NCBI GenBank assembly: GCA_964020155.1
Contig: OZ026549.1
Coordinates: 1,495,133-1,559,132 of the forward strand
DNA length: 64,000 nucleotides
Reading direction: 5' to 3'
From: Chondrilla cf. caribensis
Taxonomy: Eukaryota > Porifera > Demospongiae > Chondrillida > Chondrillidae
Positions 40,900 to 54,124 of this stretch are shown here, piece after piece. The notes under the pieces were generated by a model. The model was not told where the DNA came from. It did not search any database and saw only the letters and a list, made by a program, of their open reading frames with translations. A program made the position numbers and the translations under genes. The number at the start of each line of letters is the position of its first letter. Positions within the stretch are counted from its first letter, which is position 1.

Positions 40900-42458
40900 G
40901 TGACATGATTTGAAGACTATACTACTGATTATTATCACTGCTTATCTTAATGTCTAGCACTGAGTATCATAATGTGAGACATTGGTGATAAATGGATAAA
41001 TGTGATTACCAAATTTCTTGATAATATACAGTAATATTAAGTAAATTATTGTAGCTCGTGTATAGTATGTACATTTTTCTCTATACCATGCACTGAGTAG
41101 TGTGCGAGGTTCCAATCCACCATGTATGGGCCAACTCTCGGTTCATTCATAGCAATTTCTGAAGATTTTCAGGGGTGGTTTCTCGTCAGAGGGTGGACTT
41201 TGCACTTTTTATAATACTTGAGATACTGATAATAGTGTGCGTATGTACACTAGGAGTTGGCCCCATACAACCAGCTCAAGCTTTCAAACAGGTTCCATAG
41301 TAGTATTATTAGTAACAGTAGGATATCTGTGTGGGGATGGTAAAGGTATACCAAAAGCTAATGGTGGATGACTTAAACTTTCAGTACACTTTCAGTACAT
41401 AGCACTGCATGATTATAGGATAGTAAGAACTTGAAACTTGAAGATTGTGGGATGTGTATATCTGCTATATGGGATGTGTTGTGGTGTATGTGGAATGTGT
41501 TGTGGTATACGAGGAGTGTGGCAGGGTGTATGTGGAATGTGGTGTGGCCGTGGAGTGTGGCATGATGTATGAGGAGTGTGGCATGGTGTACGAGGAGCAT
41601 GGCATGGTGTATGTGGCATGGTGTACGAGGAGCATGGCATGGTGTATGTGGCATGGTGTACGAGGAGCATGGCATGGTGTATGTGGCATGGTGTACGAGG
41701 AGCATGGCATGGTGTATGTGGCATGGTGTACGAGGAGTGTGGCATGGGGTAGGTGGCATGGTGTACGAGGAGCATGGCATGGTGTATGTGGCATGGTGTA
41801 CGAGGAGTGTGGCATGGGGTAGGTGGAATGTGATGTGGCCGTGGAGTGTGGCATGGTGTACGAGGAGTGTGGCATGGTGTACGAGGAGTGTGGGATGGAT
41901 GTTGCCATATTTGCTTGCATGTATAATAATATATGATATTATTATTAATATTATATGTACTCGATAAAATCAATACAATTATAAGCAGTGCAAGTAGTAA
42001 AACGGATGAAATCTCAAGATCTACTGGAGAATTGTAAAACCAATTTCCCACAACTTGTGTAGTGTTACCTGTAATACACTTCTAGTGAACCTACTCTACA
42101 CTGATGAGCCGATGTACGACGTCTCACAGTACAGCCATGATATGTGATATGACTGTGATACGGACTATTATATTCATGTAGACATATCAATATACTCTTA
42201 TACTATATTACTGTTTGTAATATAATTACACTTCACTTGAATTCATATAATTTCCCTGTACGTACACTGTTTATTAACTAATTAATATCTGCATGGACAA
42301 TAATAACCTCTTAATAACCTCGTCACTTCACCATTTAACGTGATTAGACACCGCAGGGCGCCTACTGCGGCTTGAATGTTGATTTAGCACCTTCCAAATA
42401 AGGAAACTTTCTCAGCATAAAAGAGCGCGCCACGAACGCGGCCCCACTGCTTGTAACA
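40900..42458. other. Intergenic region upstream of the subtilase gene
   Basis: Apart from the 35-bp minisatellite, this is AT-rich and without evident genes. The last 100 bp before ATG 42459 are GC-rich (GAGCGCGCCACGAACGCGGCCCC) and probably include the promoter or 5' UTR. Confidence 0.4.
41455..41895. repeat. 35-bp minisatellite
   Basis: Unit GTGTACGAGGAGCATGGCATGGTGTATGTGGCATG, upstream of the subtilase gene. Confidence 0.8.
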
Positions 42459-45048
42459 ATGAACCGACTAATTACTGCTCTACTCTTTTTCGTGCTCTCT
42501 ATCTCCCGCGCGCAAGGCGCTAGCATCCCTGATCGCGAAGAACAAGATGACTGGGACGAATCGTGGCCGGTGTACAGGAACGACTGCTTCATTGCCTTCT
42601 TGAACGACACGCTTGACGATGGGAAGCAGGAACTCTATCATCATGTGGACGAGGAAGCAAAAAGGGGTCTCAACGTCTCACGAATGTTCGAATTCGACAA
42701 CGCAGAACCGGGCTTCGTCTTCATGGGAGACAAAGAATCGGCCAAAAAGGTAACGTTCTTGCGTGTGTGTATCCCCTCTGTGTCAAACTTCCCCCTTGTC
42801 AGTATTCGATAAAGATAGTTACCTTCGTCCCTGGTGTACCCAAACGTGTGTGTTTGCACGCACCGGGTTCAATAACAGCACGTGTGTCTGGATGGGCACG
42901 TACAACACGCGTCGTGTACTGGAAATAACCATGACCCGTGTACTCGTAATGCAAGCCCAGTTATCTCATACAGCTGTACTCCATATTAGGATCCACCATT
43001 GAAATGAGGTAATAAGGACCGTGGGAATATGGGAGCATACTGGCTCAAGCTGGACCACTTTCCCCCTAACAATTATTCAGTGCAGACTTAGGTGATGATA
43101 GTTTTCTTAACCTCTTCAAAACTAAGTTGGAAGTACTATTAATTTTGTACATACACAGCTGTGTTTGACACATATAGTGTACAGTGTGCTCTTGTGTGCA
43201 GTTTAAATACCAGTGTTTGCACAAGGTACATTACATAGGGTACTTCTGATCACAGTACAATCCTTGAGGACGCCAGCAACATGCTAAAGTCATCCATATT
43301 GTGTAGGCTAATGATATGAATTGTGTACATAGCTAGTCCATTGCTGCATTTTGACCTGTCCACTTCTGCAAAGGTTCCTACGAGCCTAGCTAGACTTTTA
43401 CTGAGAGGTCTGGTACATTGGCAGTGTGTGATAATATTGTATGGAAGAGTACACTTGGGAAGCCTCTACCACTCCAGAAATGTGTTGTATTGTTCAAACG
43501 TACTCTTGTTGCTAGCTTGCTAATATCAGATGTCCTTGGTTGGGCAGGATTATGAGGAGTAGCACATCACACCTCATCGTAACTTGTAGGGGCATGTTGA
43601 GTGTTGTGTTTGTGCACAAGCCTTGTGTCTATGACTTCATATATCTATCATGTTTCCATTTGTTGGCTACATACCTGTAATACTGTAATCATCATCCCAA
43701 CCATTGTGTACCCTCATCCAACCATTGTGTACCCTCATCCAACCATTGTGTACCATCATCCAACCATTGTATACCCTCAACCAACCATCATGTTCCCTCA
43801 TCTAACCATCATTTACCTTCATCTAACCATCATGTACCCTCATCCAACCATTGTGTACCATCATCCAACCATTGTATACCCTCAACCAACCATCATGTTC
43901 CCTCATCTAACCATCATTTACCTTCATCTAACCATCATGTACCCTCATCCAACCATTGTGTACCCTCATCCAACCATTGTGTACCCTAATTCAACTATTG
44001 TGTACCCTCATCCAACCATTGTGTACCCTAATTCAACTATTGTGTACCCTCATCCAACCATTGTGTACCCTAATTCAACCATTGTGTACCCTCATCCAAC
44101 CATTGTGTACCCTAATTCAACTATTGTGTACCCTCATCCAACCGTTGTGTACCCTCATCCAACCGTTGTGTACCCTCATCCAACCGTTGTGTACTATCAT
44201 CCAACCATTGTGTACCATCATCCAACCGTTGTGTACTATCATCCAACCATTGTGTACCCTAATTCAACCCTTACCCTCATCTCAACCATTATTTGACCTT
44301 TTGCCATAATCAATACATCTTAGGAGGTACTTATGGCACCCTTCTAACTAAAATATACAGCTTATCACACCCTCGATGTAATATGAAGGTATCGTATGTG
44401 ATGTAAATGTACCACATTGCATCATCACACTCATCTATGTATGTATGTACTGTACATACAACATTGGTCAGTATTCTCGACACGTTCTGAAATAGTACAG
44501 TCTGTCACATCATCTATGACTCTGCATACATCATAAGGTAATATATGAGCTGTTGATATCATCACATACATGTATATATGTACTTATGTACGTATGTACA
44601 TTATACAGTATCAATGTATTACATGTACACATACACACACATATGTACATATACAGTATATTGTGTAGTATACGTGAGGCAAAACGTAACCGTAGGTCCA
44701 GCATCCTTGTAAACATGTACATAATGTGCATGTACATAATGTGCATGCATATGTTGATGAGGCTGTGTAGTATAATATGCAATGCATACGTAATTCAGGG
44801 ACTTGGTTGTCCTATAGCAGATACACATTCGAATATGTACAATACTTGTGTATGTACATACATACGTATATGCATATGTACGTAGGTGTCATATGTATAC
44901 TATGTAAATATAGACGTACATACGTATATCATATACATACGTACGTAGATATGTGTACGTATGTCCATACATACGTATACACTGTATGCACTGTATGTGA
45001 CCTTTATAATACTATGTGGACGCCTACACATATACACATACACACATA

Positions 45049-45107
<59 letters not shown>

Positions 45108-45115
45108 GTATGTAC

Positions 45116-45189
<74 letters not shown>

Positions 45190-45191
45190 GT

Positions 45192-45225
<34 letters not shown>

Positions 45226-45231
45226 GTACGC

Positions 45232-45310
<79 letters not shown>

Positions 45311-47555
45311 TACACGCATACTTGACATACTGAATATTGGAATGAAGCCCTATCAAGACTGTAAGTATCTTTGCTATCAATGCTATGTTCACTCTCATTG
45401 TGTAGAATTGTGTAGGGGGATTATTACTCTGATGAAAGCATATGAAGCATGCACATATGAATGTGTATTTCTTGAGGGTGTGTGCATAGATACTCACGTA
45501 TGTATGTACTGTGTGTAATGACAGTGGTGTGTGCCTTGCATTGCGTGGGACAGGGACTCGTATATGGCTTCCTACCACCCTTTGTATGGCTTCCATCAAT
45601 GTATTATGTGTACTTTCACTTTATCTCAGGCGGCCACTGTGTGTGCACACAATACACACACTTGTGTAGCCTGGGTGTCTATCTGCAGTCGGCTGTATTC
45701 TTAGATAATGTACTACAGGTACATTTACATACAATTGAGCCAGTCCATAAGACCACAGAAAGAGGTAGTCTTATGTAGAAGTACTTTATTGTGGGTAATA
45801 ATGTGTACTCAGAATGATTGAATGATGGTTACTTACATATTGTGAGTGGTGTTCGCGTGGAGTATGTGTACTTAAAATGGTTAGTATGTATGTGTGTATG
45901 GAGAAGTATCTGTGTTATTTTCAGTCTTACTTCCAGTCTTCCATGTATAAGGACTGTACATATGTATGTAGGCATGTAGGTATGTAGGCAAGTATTGTGT
46001 GGCTTTGTACAATGAATCTGCAAGAAGTAAGCCTCTAGATACACGCAGAGCAGTATGTGTATATGTAGTACATACATTGTACATGTGGTTTGTGTGACTT
46101 TGTACAGTGAGTGTGGATAATGTAAAGCTTCGACACCAGAATAGCCAATGGCTAAAGGCTCCCCAGTCTAAATAAGTTACCCTGATACCCTGATTCCACA
46201 CACACATAAAGCACAGTATGCATACGTACATTCAGTATGTACGTACGTGCGTATGTGCGTAGATACCACAGGAGGAAAATTGTGTTTTCATCGAGTACAA
46301 AAAATACTATTGAATCATTGCTGAAAGGTCCTTTTTCACGACTAATGCATTAAAATAAGGAAATGTACCAATTATGTAATGGTGTTTGAGTACTTGTAGC
46401 ATTCTTGACGAAACTGCTACTTTCCTCCCGTGTACTTACGTATGTATGGTATGGTATGGTAGGTGTTGCATTCGGTGTATAATTTCTACATTGAATTTGT
46501 GATTACATTGGAGGTTCTGTAGGCTAACTCCACCTATTGCTTATTCTGCATATGTATGTATGTGTCTGGAGACATCAGATGTAGGTGTGAACATTCCTGT
46601 TGAAATAGGAGCTTTCCTTCAGCCCTATGCCTCTGGCATGTGTGTCTCTGTTCTGATAAACTTTGACTTTGTTATCTCCTGGGTGTTGAACCCTCTGACC
46701 CTGTGACCTCGCCTTGACTTACATACAGTGAATACATACATGCATACATACACACGTACTATGTACATACACACATACATACATACATATGCATACTGTA
46801 CATATACACACTCACACACAAATACGTACATGCATACATACATAGTGTACAAACACACACACACTTATACATACATGCATGCATGCATACACTGTGCATA
46901 CATATTTGTACTTATATACACATACAAGCTTAATTAGAATTATTAACTCAATCACTGCTGGTACAGGTACTTATTTGTACCCTGTGTTATCCCTAACTTC
47001 CTGTACATTGAGAGATAACAGAGTGCGGTATTACAGATCATCGTCTACTGCACTAGGTGGGCGGTCAATTCCAAGGTTTTCAGTAGAACTTTCTCCTTCG
47101 TGTTTGATGTGTCAGGAACTCTCTACAGTCTAATCTAGGCAATCATATTGATACTTACGTATCAAAATGAGTGTACAGATGTGATTAAACCTCCCCTGTG
47201 TGGAATTCCATCCTAACAAGTGCAACCAAGATACAGTGCTAGTATTGACTGTCAATAGATACACTGGACGTATGCGGATCATAGGTCCAAACCTGACCAC
47301 AGATCACCTTCTCTATTGGACTTATTGGACCAATTGAACTGGTAACAAGACCCTGTATTTAATCTGATTCAGTGTCTGCCAATCAATCTACTTTATAACA
47401 ACATCCACCAGGCTGTCTGTAAGGGGAGATAATACTATTACGGTGTGGATGTGTATGTACGTATGTGCATAATAGGTTGTAGAAGCTGTGAAGTTGTGCA
47501 TATGCACGCATGTACTGTAGACACACACGCACGTCCCACACATACGTACACACAC

Positions 47556-47622
<67 letters not shown>

Positions 47623-50600
47623 CACACACATGCACGCACGCACACAGATGTACACATGCACACACATGCGCACACACACAGATTTCCCCACGCACACACA
47701 TATACGTACACACACAGATGTACACACGCACATACACACACATACGTCTTTATATAATATGCGCATGCTCATAAATGCATTAACACATACTAAGTATGCA
47801 TACTCTAACATGTACATATGTACGTACATGTGCACATACGTTTGTATAATGTATTCATCTGCATATATACGCATGACATTGTACATAATAGTCATAAAAT
47901 TCATGTGCGCACACACATACACACATACAACCTACACACTTATAAATATACACATGTACACAAGTACACACTAACATGCATAAACATACACACACACATA
48001 CTGTATGCACACTTATGCATGTGCACACACGGAGATGCCCTCATTAACATGCATGAACATGCACATGCACTTTATCAAACAAAGAGTCCATTCATGTTGT
48101 GTTAAAGATAGTCGCATGCGTTAATACATTATATTACCTAATTCAATTCTGGTAACTAATGTGTTTAGAATGTAATTGACATGTAATTTATAAAATGTGT
48201 TTGCGGTCGAACATGTTCACCTGGCTCGCCTACCCAATAATGTCTACAATATCCACTGTGCTAACGACTCATTGTGCATTTATGTAATTTGTGTTATTTG
48301 TTATCATATTTATGTCTAATTCGCCATGTGAAATGTGATATGTTTAACCTGTCTCTTCCCTATAACCCGATAACACTGTTCCTTATTAATTTTAGATTCT
48401 ACCATACCGAACACTGTGTGTATAGCTTATAGTGTTATGATATACGTATGCACGCATGTCTGTTAAGTGTCTTGCTCAGGTTCCTACACTGTATCAACAT
48501 GCATACATACAGTACATGCGTGTATTTTCACACTTTCATACATGTGTACAGATATACACAAAAGTTATAGTTAGATAAAGTGCTAACAGATTACCGTATA
48601 GCGGGAAAATTTCGCGAGGTTAAAATTTCGCGTTTTTCGCGATTTGGTCCAATTCGCGAAAGTTTATTCGCGAAATCCTTAGTCGCTAAAATATACTACC
48701 GATATAGGCCGCCATTTTTTTCTGCATTGTTCCACTGTTTAAGCGTTCGGATTCGGTCATGGCATTGCTAAAGTACTTTTACGTTAAGTCCAAGTCTCTC
48801 CCTGACCCTAACGGGCCCTTGTCAAGCACTGTGAAACCACAGGCAATAGAAAGTGCCAACCGAAAGGTATCTGCCCTCCTCGCGTCCGAATGCAGCTCGA
48901 AACATGGCTCCGGACCTTCGCGCGGCCCGTACATGAAGTTCTCGCCTGAACAGAAGGCCCAGGTTGCTAGGTACGCCATAGAATCAGGAAATAAACGGGC
49001 GGTAGCTTGCTTTGGCTGGGGCTTCATTCTCGTAGAAGCCAGAATCATCTGGACCTTGGACACAGCGCTGGAATCACCCGAAAACGTCAGCGTGCAAGGT
49101 AGTTCCAATCCCCCTTGAGGCAAATCCGCTGAGTGTCTTCTAGGACCAGTGACGGTGCAAAGAATCGTGCCGTTTCGCTCTAAAAATAGCGCGCATAGCC
49201 TTGACATCTTCTTCGGAACGTGCCCAACTGTTTCGCCATTTTTCTTCATCGCAACCGCATAGCGATCAGCAGGATTGGCACTCTCCCTTGCACATTCTAG
49301 CTCTTCTCCCACTGTAGCGTCCCAGATGCTCTTGTACACGTGATAACCTCTTATGCAGCTCTCAACCGTGAATGTTGCTGTTGAGCTTGCAGCCATAGCC
49401 AAAATAACACTCTCAAGAACTTAAAAACGCGAAATATCGGAATACAAACGCGAAATACCAACACACAAATCGCGAAATTAATACCGCGAAATGCTTGTTT
49501 GAGCGCAAAATCGCGAAATTTTCTTCCGCGAATTTTTCCCGCTGTACGGTACCTCAGGCTGCCTTCGGTAATCAATTATTAGCACTTTATATCTGCTACA
49601 GCACACTTGAGCAGGTGATCTGTTAGCACATTATCTGCTGCAGCACACCCACTAGCTGGGCAGAATGTAGCTAACTTGTAGTGATTGATAGACTATTTAT
49701 ACAGCAAATATGCACATAGTCCAATACAACATATTATATGCAACAGAAATGTGCTTACTAATTTCTTGCCTTGTTCTGACACAATTAATCCTAACAATGA
49801 AACCTGTCTGGTGACCTGTACTGTATCACTGACCTGTGCTACATGGCTTATGTACGCACAGTTTTTCCTTTGATCCGCCCCTCAACCAGGATACAATACT
49901 TATTTGAGCACAGTTTTTCTTTTGATCTAATCCTCAGCCAGGATACTAGTATGTATGTACATACATATGCATGTGTCACATATGCGTGTATGTACGAAAG
50001 TGTGTGTGTATGTGTGAATGTGTGGATGTGTGTGTGTGTGTGCGCGCGCGTGTGCGTGTGCACGTGTGTGCGTGTGCATGTGTGTGTTCATGTGTTGGTT
50101 GTATGTGTCTGAGTTTCTCACACTGCAGCTAACAATGGACCTCCTATCCTTTTTTTCAGGTTGCCAAGATGAGAGGTGTCAAACGTGTCATCCCAGACTA
50201 CGTGGTAGTCGGCCAGCAAGCCGACAAGATCCAGTGGCACCTGGACCGTGTCGACCAGCACTGCCTCCCTCTCAACAACTCCTATTATCCCTTCACGAAT
50301 GGCAGTGGTGTAGATATATACATATTGGATTCGGGAGCCAACTTCAACCATTCTGATATCAAGGACAAGCTAGTGTATCCTGGTCGCGACATGATCGATG
50401 AAGTCACCGGATCGAACAAACACGGCTCAGATTGCCAGGGACACGGTACCCATGTGGCAGGACTGGCTGCAGGGGACAAGTATGGGATCGCTCCGGGAGC
50501 TAAGATCATTGTCATCAGAGTACTAGATTGCTACAACTATGGACCCTATTCGGCAGTCATGAAGGGCATTGATTATGCCTTAGAGCTGATTAAAAAGCGC

Positions 50601-53478
50601 CAAAGAAAGGCTGTTGTGTCAATGTCTCTCCTCGGGATAGCCGATAATTCTTTCGATAATTCTGTCCGTAAGTTGGTGAGGCAAGGGATCCCGGTTGTGG
50701 TGGCTGCAGGCAACTACAAGTCGTCGTCCTGCGACTACAGTCCCTCGCGTCTGACCGAAGTAATAACAGTTGCAGCAACCCAGCAAGAAAATGACCTCCT
50801 CTACTGGTTCACATCACAACCGAATAGCCCGGGTACGAATTACGGTTCCTGCGTTGACATCTTTGCCCCCGGCCAGTGGGTGAGGAGTGCCGGGCACGAC
50901 TGCACAGACTGTCGGAGCTCAAGGAGTGGTACATCAATGTCTACCCCTCTCGTGTCCGGGGCTGTGGCCCTGTTGCTCCAGAAGTATCCACACCACAGTG
51001 CACAGCAGATCAAAGAGCTGCTGATTAGCATGTCTACCAAGAATGTGATGAACTTCTCCGCTCTTCCTGACAACGATGAATCTCGTAACACACCAAATAG
51101 ACTCCTCTTTGTCCCTAGTGAGTTGAATGCATATTTGCATGCATATTCGTAAAATATAAATTAGAACGAAAGTTTCAGCATACCATGCACCTACCTTCAT
51201 GGGTCGGACATATTCACCCATACTACACCAACAGGTCTGGATCCACGAGACTACTGTGGACTGTAATTTCTATTTCACTTGAACTTTTTCGAAAAGTGCA
51301 CATACACTTTTACAATGCCTACGTGCATGCATTCAGTTGTATTCATTGTCCGTTAGAACATACGAACAATTCTGAATCACAGCTTGATTGTCTTTAATGT
51401 AGGTAAAATTAATTAATTAATTTCAGTTATTGGAATGCTCAATTATTGTACTTGTACCTTTCAACGTAGTTATGTCTAAGTTATTGAACGATATCAAAAA
51501 CACGAATTCCATTAGATGCGCAAATATGACCCTTTTGCACGGGCCGTCACATATAGTAGATATTTGCAAACTTTACACTTTGATCTTCCCACACAACATA
51601 CTATTTTATGTAAATACAGTACATTGAAAAATATGTATACGCATATGTATATTATATATTGTACCATGTGCACTGTATGTGTATGTACTGTACATACATT
51701 ATGTACCCACCTACATACATACATGAATGTAATTTTTATACCGGATACTATAGTTGGTATACAGGTAGAAACGTGTCAGGTCATGTGCACATAACATACT
51801 CCCATTGTATATGTATATATGAACATAATATACATGTCAATGTACTGTACATATAATGTTATATGTTTTAATAATGCATACAATAGATATGTATACATTT
51901 ACTTTATACGGTACGGTGTTTAAAAAAACTAAATGTTACTACCAGTAAGGGTTAACAGATAATGGTTAACAGTTAATAGAAAAATGGTAAAGGAAAATAC
52001 TGTTTAGTTTTTTTCAAACCATACCGTATGTTACTGTATATGTATGTATACTGTACACACGTAATAATACATATCAATGTACATGCAATAGATATAATAT
52101 ATATGCTGTGTACACTTATGTAATACTTCATATATTATATTGTGTACTCAAAGCTTGTCTTACTCTGCATGTGCTGTTTTAATGAAGCAAATTGCTGTTC
52201 CTTTGTTTTCCTTCAGGAGGAGACCAGATACTCAGTGAGGTTTCCACAAGAGCCTCTTGCTCCATCTCCACTCCCTTGCCGGAACCCACGGCAACCGCCA
52301 GACCTCCGTCATCAACCACTACACGATCTGAACTTCCGCCACAAACGAATAGGACCTACAATCCCCCGTCACAAACTACAAAACCTACCAACCCTCCGTC
52401 GCAGACCACAGGGCCTACCAACCCTCCGTCGCGGACCACAGGACCTACCAACCCTCCATCACAGACCACAGGACCTACCAACCCTCCATCACAGACCAGT
52501 ACACCGTCCACACCGCTGTCGTCGGTAACCGTTCCCCCAAGAACCTCACCCCCTGTACCCTCAATCCCTAGCACCACCCCACCCACCACCCCGCCCACTG
52601 AAGCCCACCTCCTAGGAACAGTGTTAGAGAAAACACCCCAAAAACAGTGCCATGGCATATTGCTGGATGCCACGTCTCCTGTGATTTATGAAGACATCCC
52701 TAAGGACAGTATACAGAAATATACAGATGACTTCAAAAAACTAGGATACAGAGTAACAGACCTCTCCGTGATGAGTTATAGTCCGGAATTAGAGTCTCGG
52801 TTCATCATGACCTTTGCCATCAAAAAAAGGGTCGACACCATTTCCTTCTACAGACATGACTACAGGAGTTTCCGTATAGCATTGCTTAGGTATGGCGGTT
52901 TTGGGTACTACCCTTACTCTGTTATCCCTTCTGTTGAAATCGACGAGCAGGGCAAATCTTCTTTTGTCTATTCAGCTGTGTTGTACAAGGATATTTCGTT
53001 TCGAGGATCACAGATCAACTATTTTACTTCATTGACTTCTGTTCTGAGTACCCTACGAAAGCAAAACTCTTCGAGTAGTTCTGTTCAAACACGCGTCATT
53101 GGAAGTATTGCAAATGACGACAGTCAGGTAGGTTTCCTTACTGTTCGACAAAGAACAGGAAGATACCACTATGTGTATTTCGCTGAGGAAACTATAGAAG
53201 CAGTAAGGCGAATCATAAAAACCATGCACCAACGTAACTACTATCTCCACAAGTTCGATTCCCACTGGGTATCATCCATGAGAATGGCCTACAATATGAT
53301 CTTCACCCCTGAACCGCGGGAAGACTGTAATTACAAGTTGATCATGGACATGAATCGGGCGGCCTTGCAGCACAATGCTGCAATCCTGAAAGAACAGGGA
53401 TGGACTCCCACGGTGGTGGGTACGCATTTGAGCCCAAGGGGACTTTCCCTCAATTTTATTATGGTGTGGTGGAAATAA
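42459..53478 (+). CDS. Secreted PCSK9/proteinase-K-type subtilase with C-terminal repeat domain (3 exons, 836 aa)
   Basis: Exons 42459-42749, 50160-51117 and 52217-53478 join in phase 0 and then phase 1. The protein starts with a signal peptide ([20 protein letters not shown]) and an I9-type inhibitor prodomain (about residues 40-112, DCFIAFLND to IPDYVVV). A Q-rich junction before IQWHLDRVD resembles the PCSK9 autocleavage region. The S8 domain has Asp154 (YILDSG), His192 (GHGTHVAG), oxyanion Asn282 (VAAGN) and Ser356 (SGTSMSTP), so it should be active. Cysteines around C288, C328, C345 and C348 fit the proteinase K/PCSK9 pattern. A Thr/Pro-rich linker with [10 protein letters not shown] repeats (about 435-545) leads to a roughly 290-residue C-terminal domain ending in FIMVWWK. 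It is probably extracellular. The first ATG after the upstream region gives a clean signal peptide, which supports this start. Confidence 0.88.
43147..43262. repeat. Dispersed repeat family 3, copy B
   Basis: Partner of 34,338-34,464 in the first intron of the subtilase. It lacks about 10 bp near CACAGTACTATACAAGG. Confidence 0.6.
43705..44290. repeat. 21-bp minisatellite
   Basis: Unit ACCCTCATCCAACCATTGTGT, about 28 copies in the subtilase intron 1. An open frame of 231 codons is an artefact of the 21-bp period. Confidence 0.8.
45030..45312. repeat. (CA)n microsatellite with CATACGTACGCA interruptions
   Basis: In the subtilase intron 1. Confidence 0.9.
47520..47745. repeat. (CA)n microsatellite
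   Basis: In the subtilase intron 1. Confidence 0.9.
48759..49018 (+). pseudogene. Transposon ORF 1: KYF / helix-turn-helix N-terminal fragment
   Basis: It begins [18 protein letters not shown], followed by [20 protein letters not shown] and [19 protein letters not shown], an arrangement I associate with transposon-encoded proteins common in cnidarian and sponge genomes (LLKYF, LPDPxG, then a kKYSPeqra-x-IgkYA helix-turn-helix). The frame stays open to 49,118, but after about 49,018 it overlaps the opposite ORF and the resemblance stops. It is a 3'-truncated fragment. Confidence 0.5.
49030..49402 (-). pseudogene. Transposon ORF 2: HIRAN-like domain protein
   Basis: From ATG 49402 it reads [52 protein letters not shown] and [15 protein letters not shown]. 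This pattern of a C-x-R-x-x-N-x-x-D-x-x-A-V core followed by GHVP is HIRAN-like. HIRAN binds DNA ends in SNF2-type proteins, but what it does in a transposon is unknown. The frame remains open to 48,779; below about 49,030 it is the antisense of ORF 1 and I do not count it. Confidence 0.5.
49679..49902. repeat. Dispersed repeat family 1, most complete copy
   Basis: An uninterrupted copy in the first intron of the subtilase gene. It runs from GATTGATAGACTATTTATACAG to CAACCAGGATACAATAC and contains both halves seen separately elsewhere. Confidence 0.65.
49998..50095. repeat. (GT)n-rich tract
   Basis: Ends 65 bp before the catalytic exon of the subtilase. Confidence 0.8.
50160..51117 (+). CDS. 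Catalytic exon of the subtilase (S8 peptidase domain)
   Basis: The acceptor is a strong polypyrimidine tract ending TTTTTTCAG at 50159 and the donor is CCCTA followed by GTGAGT at 51117. This single exon holds the end of the I9 prodomain and the whole S8 domain, including all four catalytic residues. The open frame reads through the donor to a stop at 51152, so an unspliced transcript would give a protease that ends just after the catalytic domain and lacks the C-terminal half. Confidence 0.85.
52217..53478 (+). CDS. C-terminal exon of the subtilase: mucin-like linker plus tandem-repeat domain
   Basis: The acceptor is TTTTCCTTCAG at 52216 and the stop TAA is at 53476-53478. The first third is a Thr/Pro/Ser linker with five [14 protein letters not shown] 10-residue units and later PTTPPT, a likely O-glycosylated stalk. 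The rest contains motifs such as [20 protein letters not shown], which resemble the F-x-L-x-x-x-GYR repeat of the bacterial tandem repeat domain (BTRD1) found beside beta-lactamase-like and polyglycine hydrolase domains. A second weaker unit is EEQ-like at [19 protein letters not shown]. The family assignment is by eye and tentative. It is not the Cys-rich C-terminal domain of vertebrate PCSK9. Confidence 0.8.
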
Positions 53479-54124
53479 ATCTATATAAATTTATTATTAT
53501 TATTGTTATTATTAATAATGTTATGATTAACAATTGACATTTTTACAACACATGGCAAGGACAACAATGTATGTAATAATAATTATTATAATTCAACTAT
53601 AAACTTATGCTGTATGATTATTATATTACTACTGTAGTAATGATCATGAATTTCATCATCATAGATGGTGTTATAATTATGGAAAATATGCTATCTAATT
53701 TTGTTATTAGATTAATGTACATCTACTTATAAGCTTAATTGTTTGCGTTTTGGTGTACACACCTATAGCTATCATACTTCTTAATTACGGTTAACCGGGA
53801 ATAGTATATATTGCGTCCGTTCAATTATTTCAGCTAATGTAATTCATGCAGTGCTAGTGTATTTTGCAAAGTGCATAAGTAGTACTGAATATTATAGCAT
53901 GTTATATTGAATACATGCTTGTTTTTAATGTAGACCGTCTGAAACTTATCAACATGCTATATGGTCTTGTATTAATTTTCCAGCTATTTTTAACATGCTA
54001 CATGTAAGTGTATACATATGGGTATTGCTAGTTTATGCATAATTTTGAATGTCATAATATAACTATAATATTATATTATAACTATAATTTGACAATTAAA
54101 GAATATTATTGAAAAGGTCACCCA
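53479..54124. other. AT-rich 3' flank of the subtilase gene
   Basis: No gene seen. The subtilase stop codon lies inside an AATAAA-containing word (GAAATAAATC), too close to be the only polyadenylation signal. Confidence 0.4.

Larger units (their letters stand above)
48593..49550. mobile_element. DNA transposon remnant with two convergent ORFs
   Basis: It is bounded by inverted repeats ACCGTATAGCGGGAAAATTTCGCG (left) and ACCGTACAGCGGGAAAAATTCGCG (right, complement), and rich in TTCGCG words. The flanks also share AAAGTGCTAA and GATTACCG in inverted order, so the true ends may be wider (about 48,570-49,600). It contains a plus-strand and a minus-strand gene fragment that converge in the middle. 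It lies in the subtilase intron. Confidence 0.65.
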
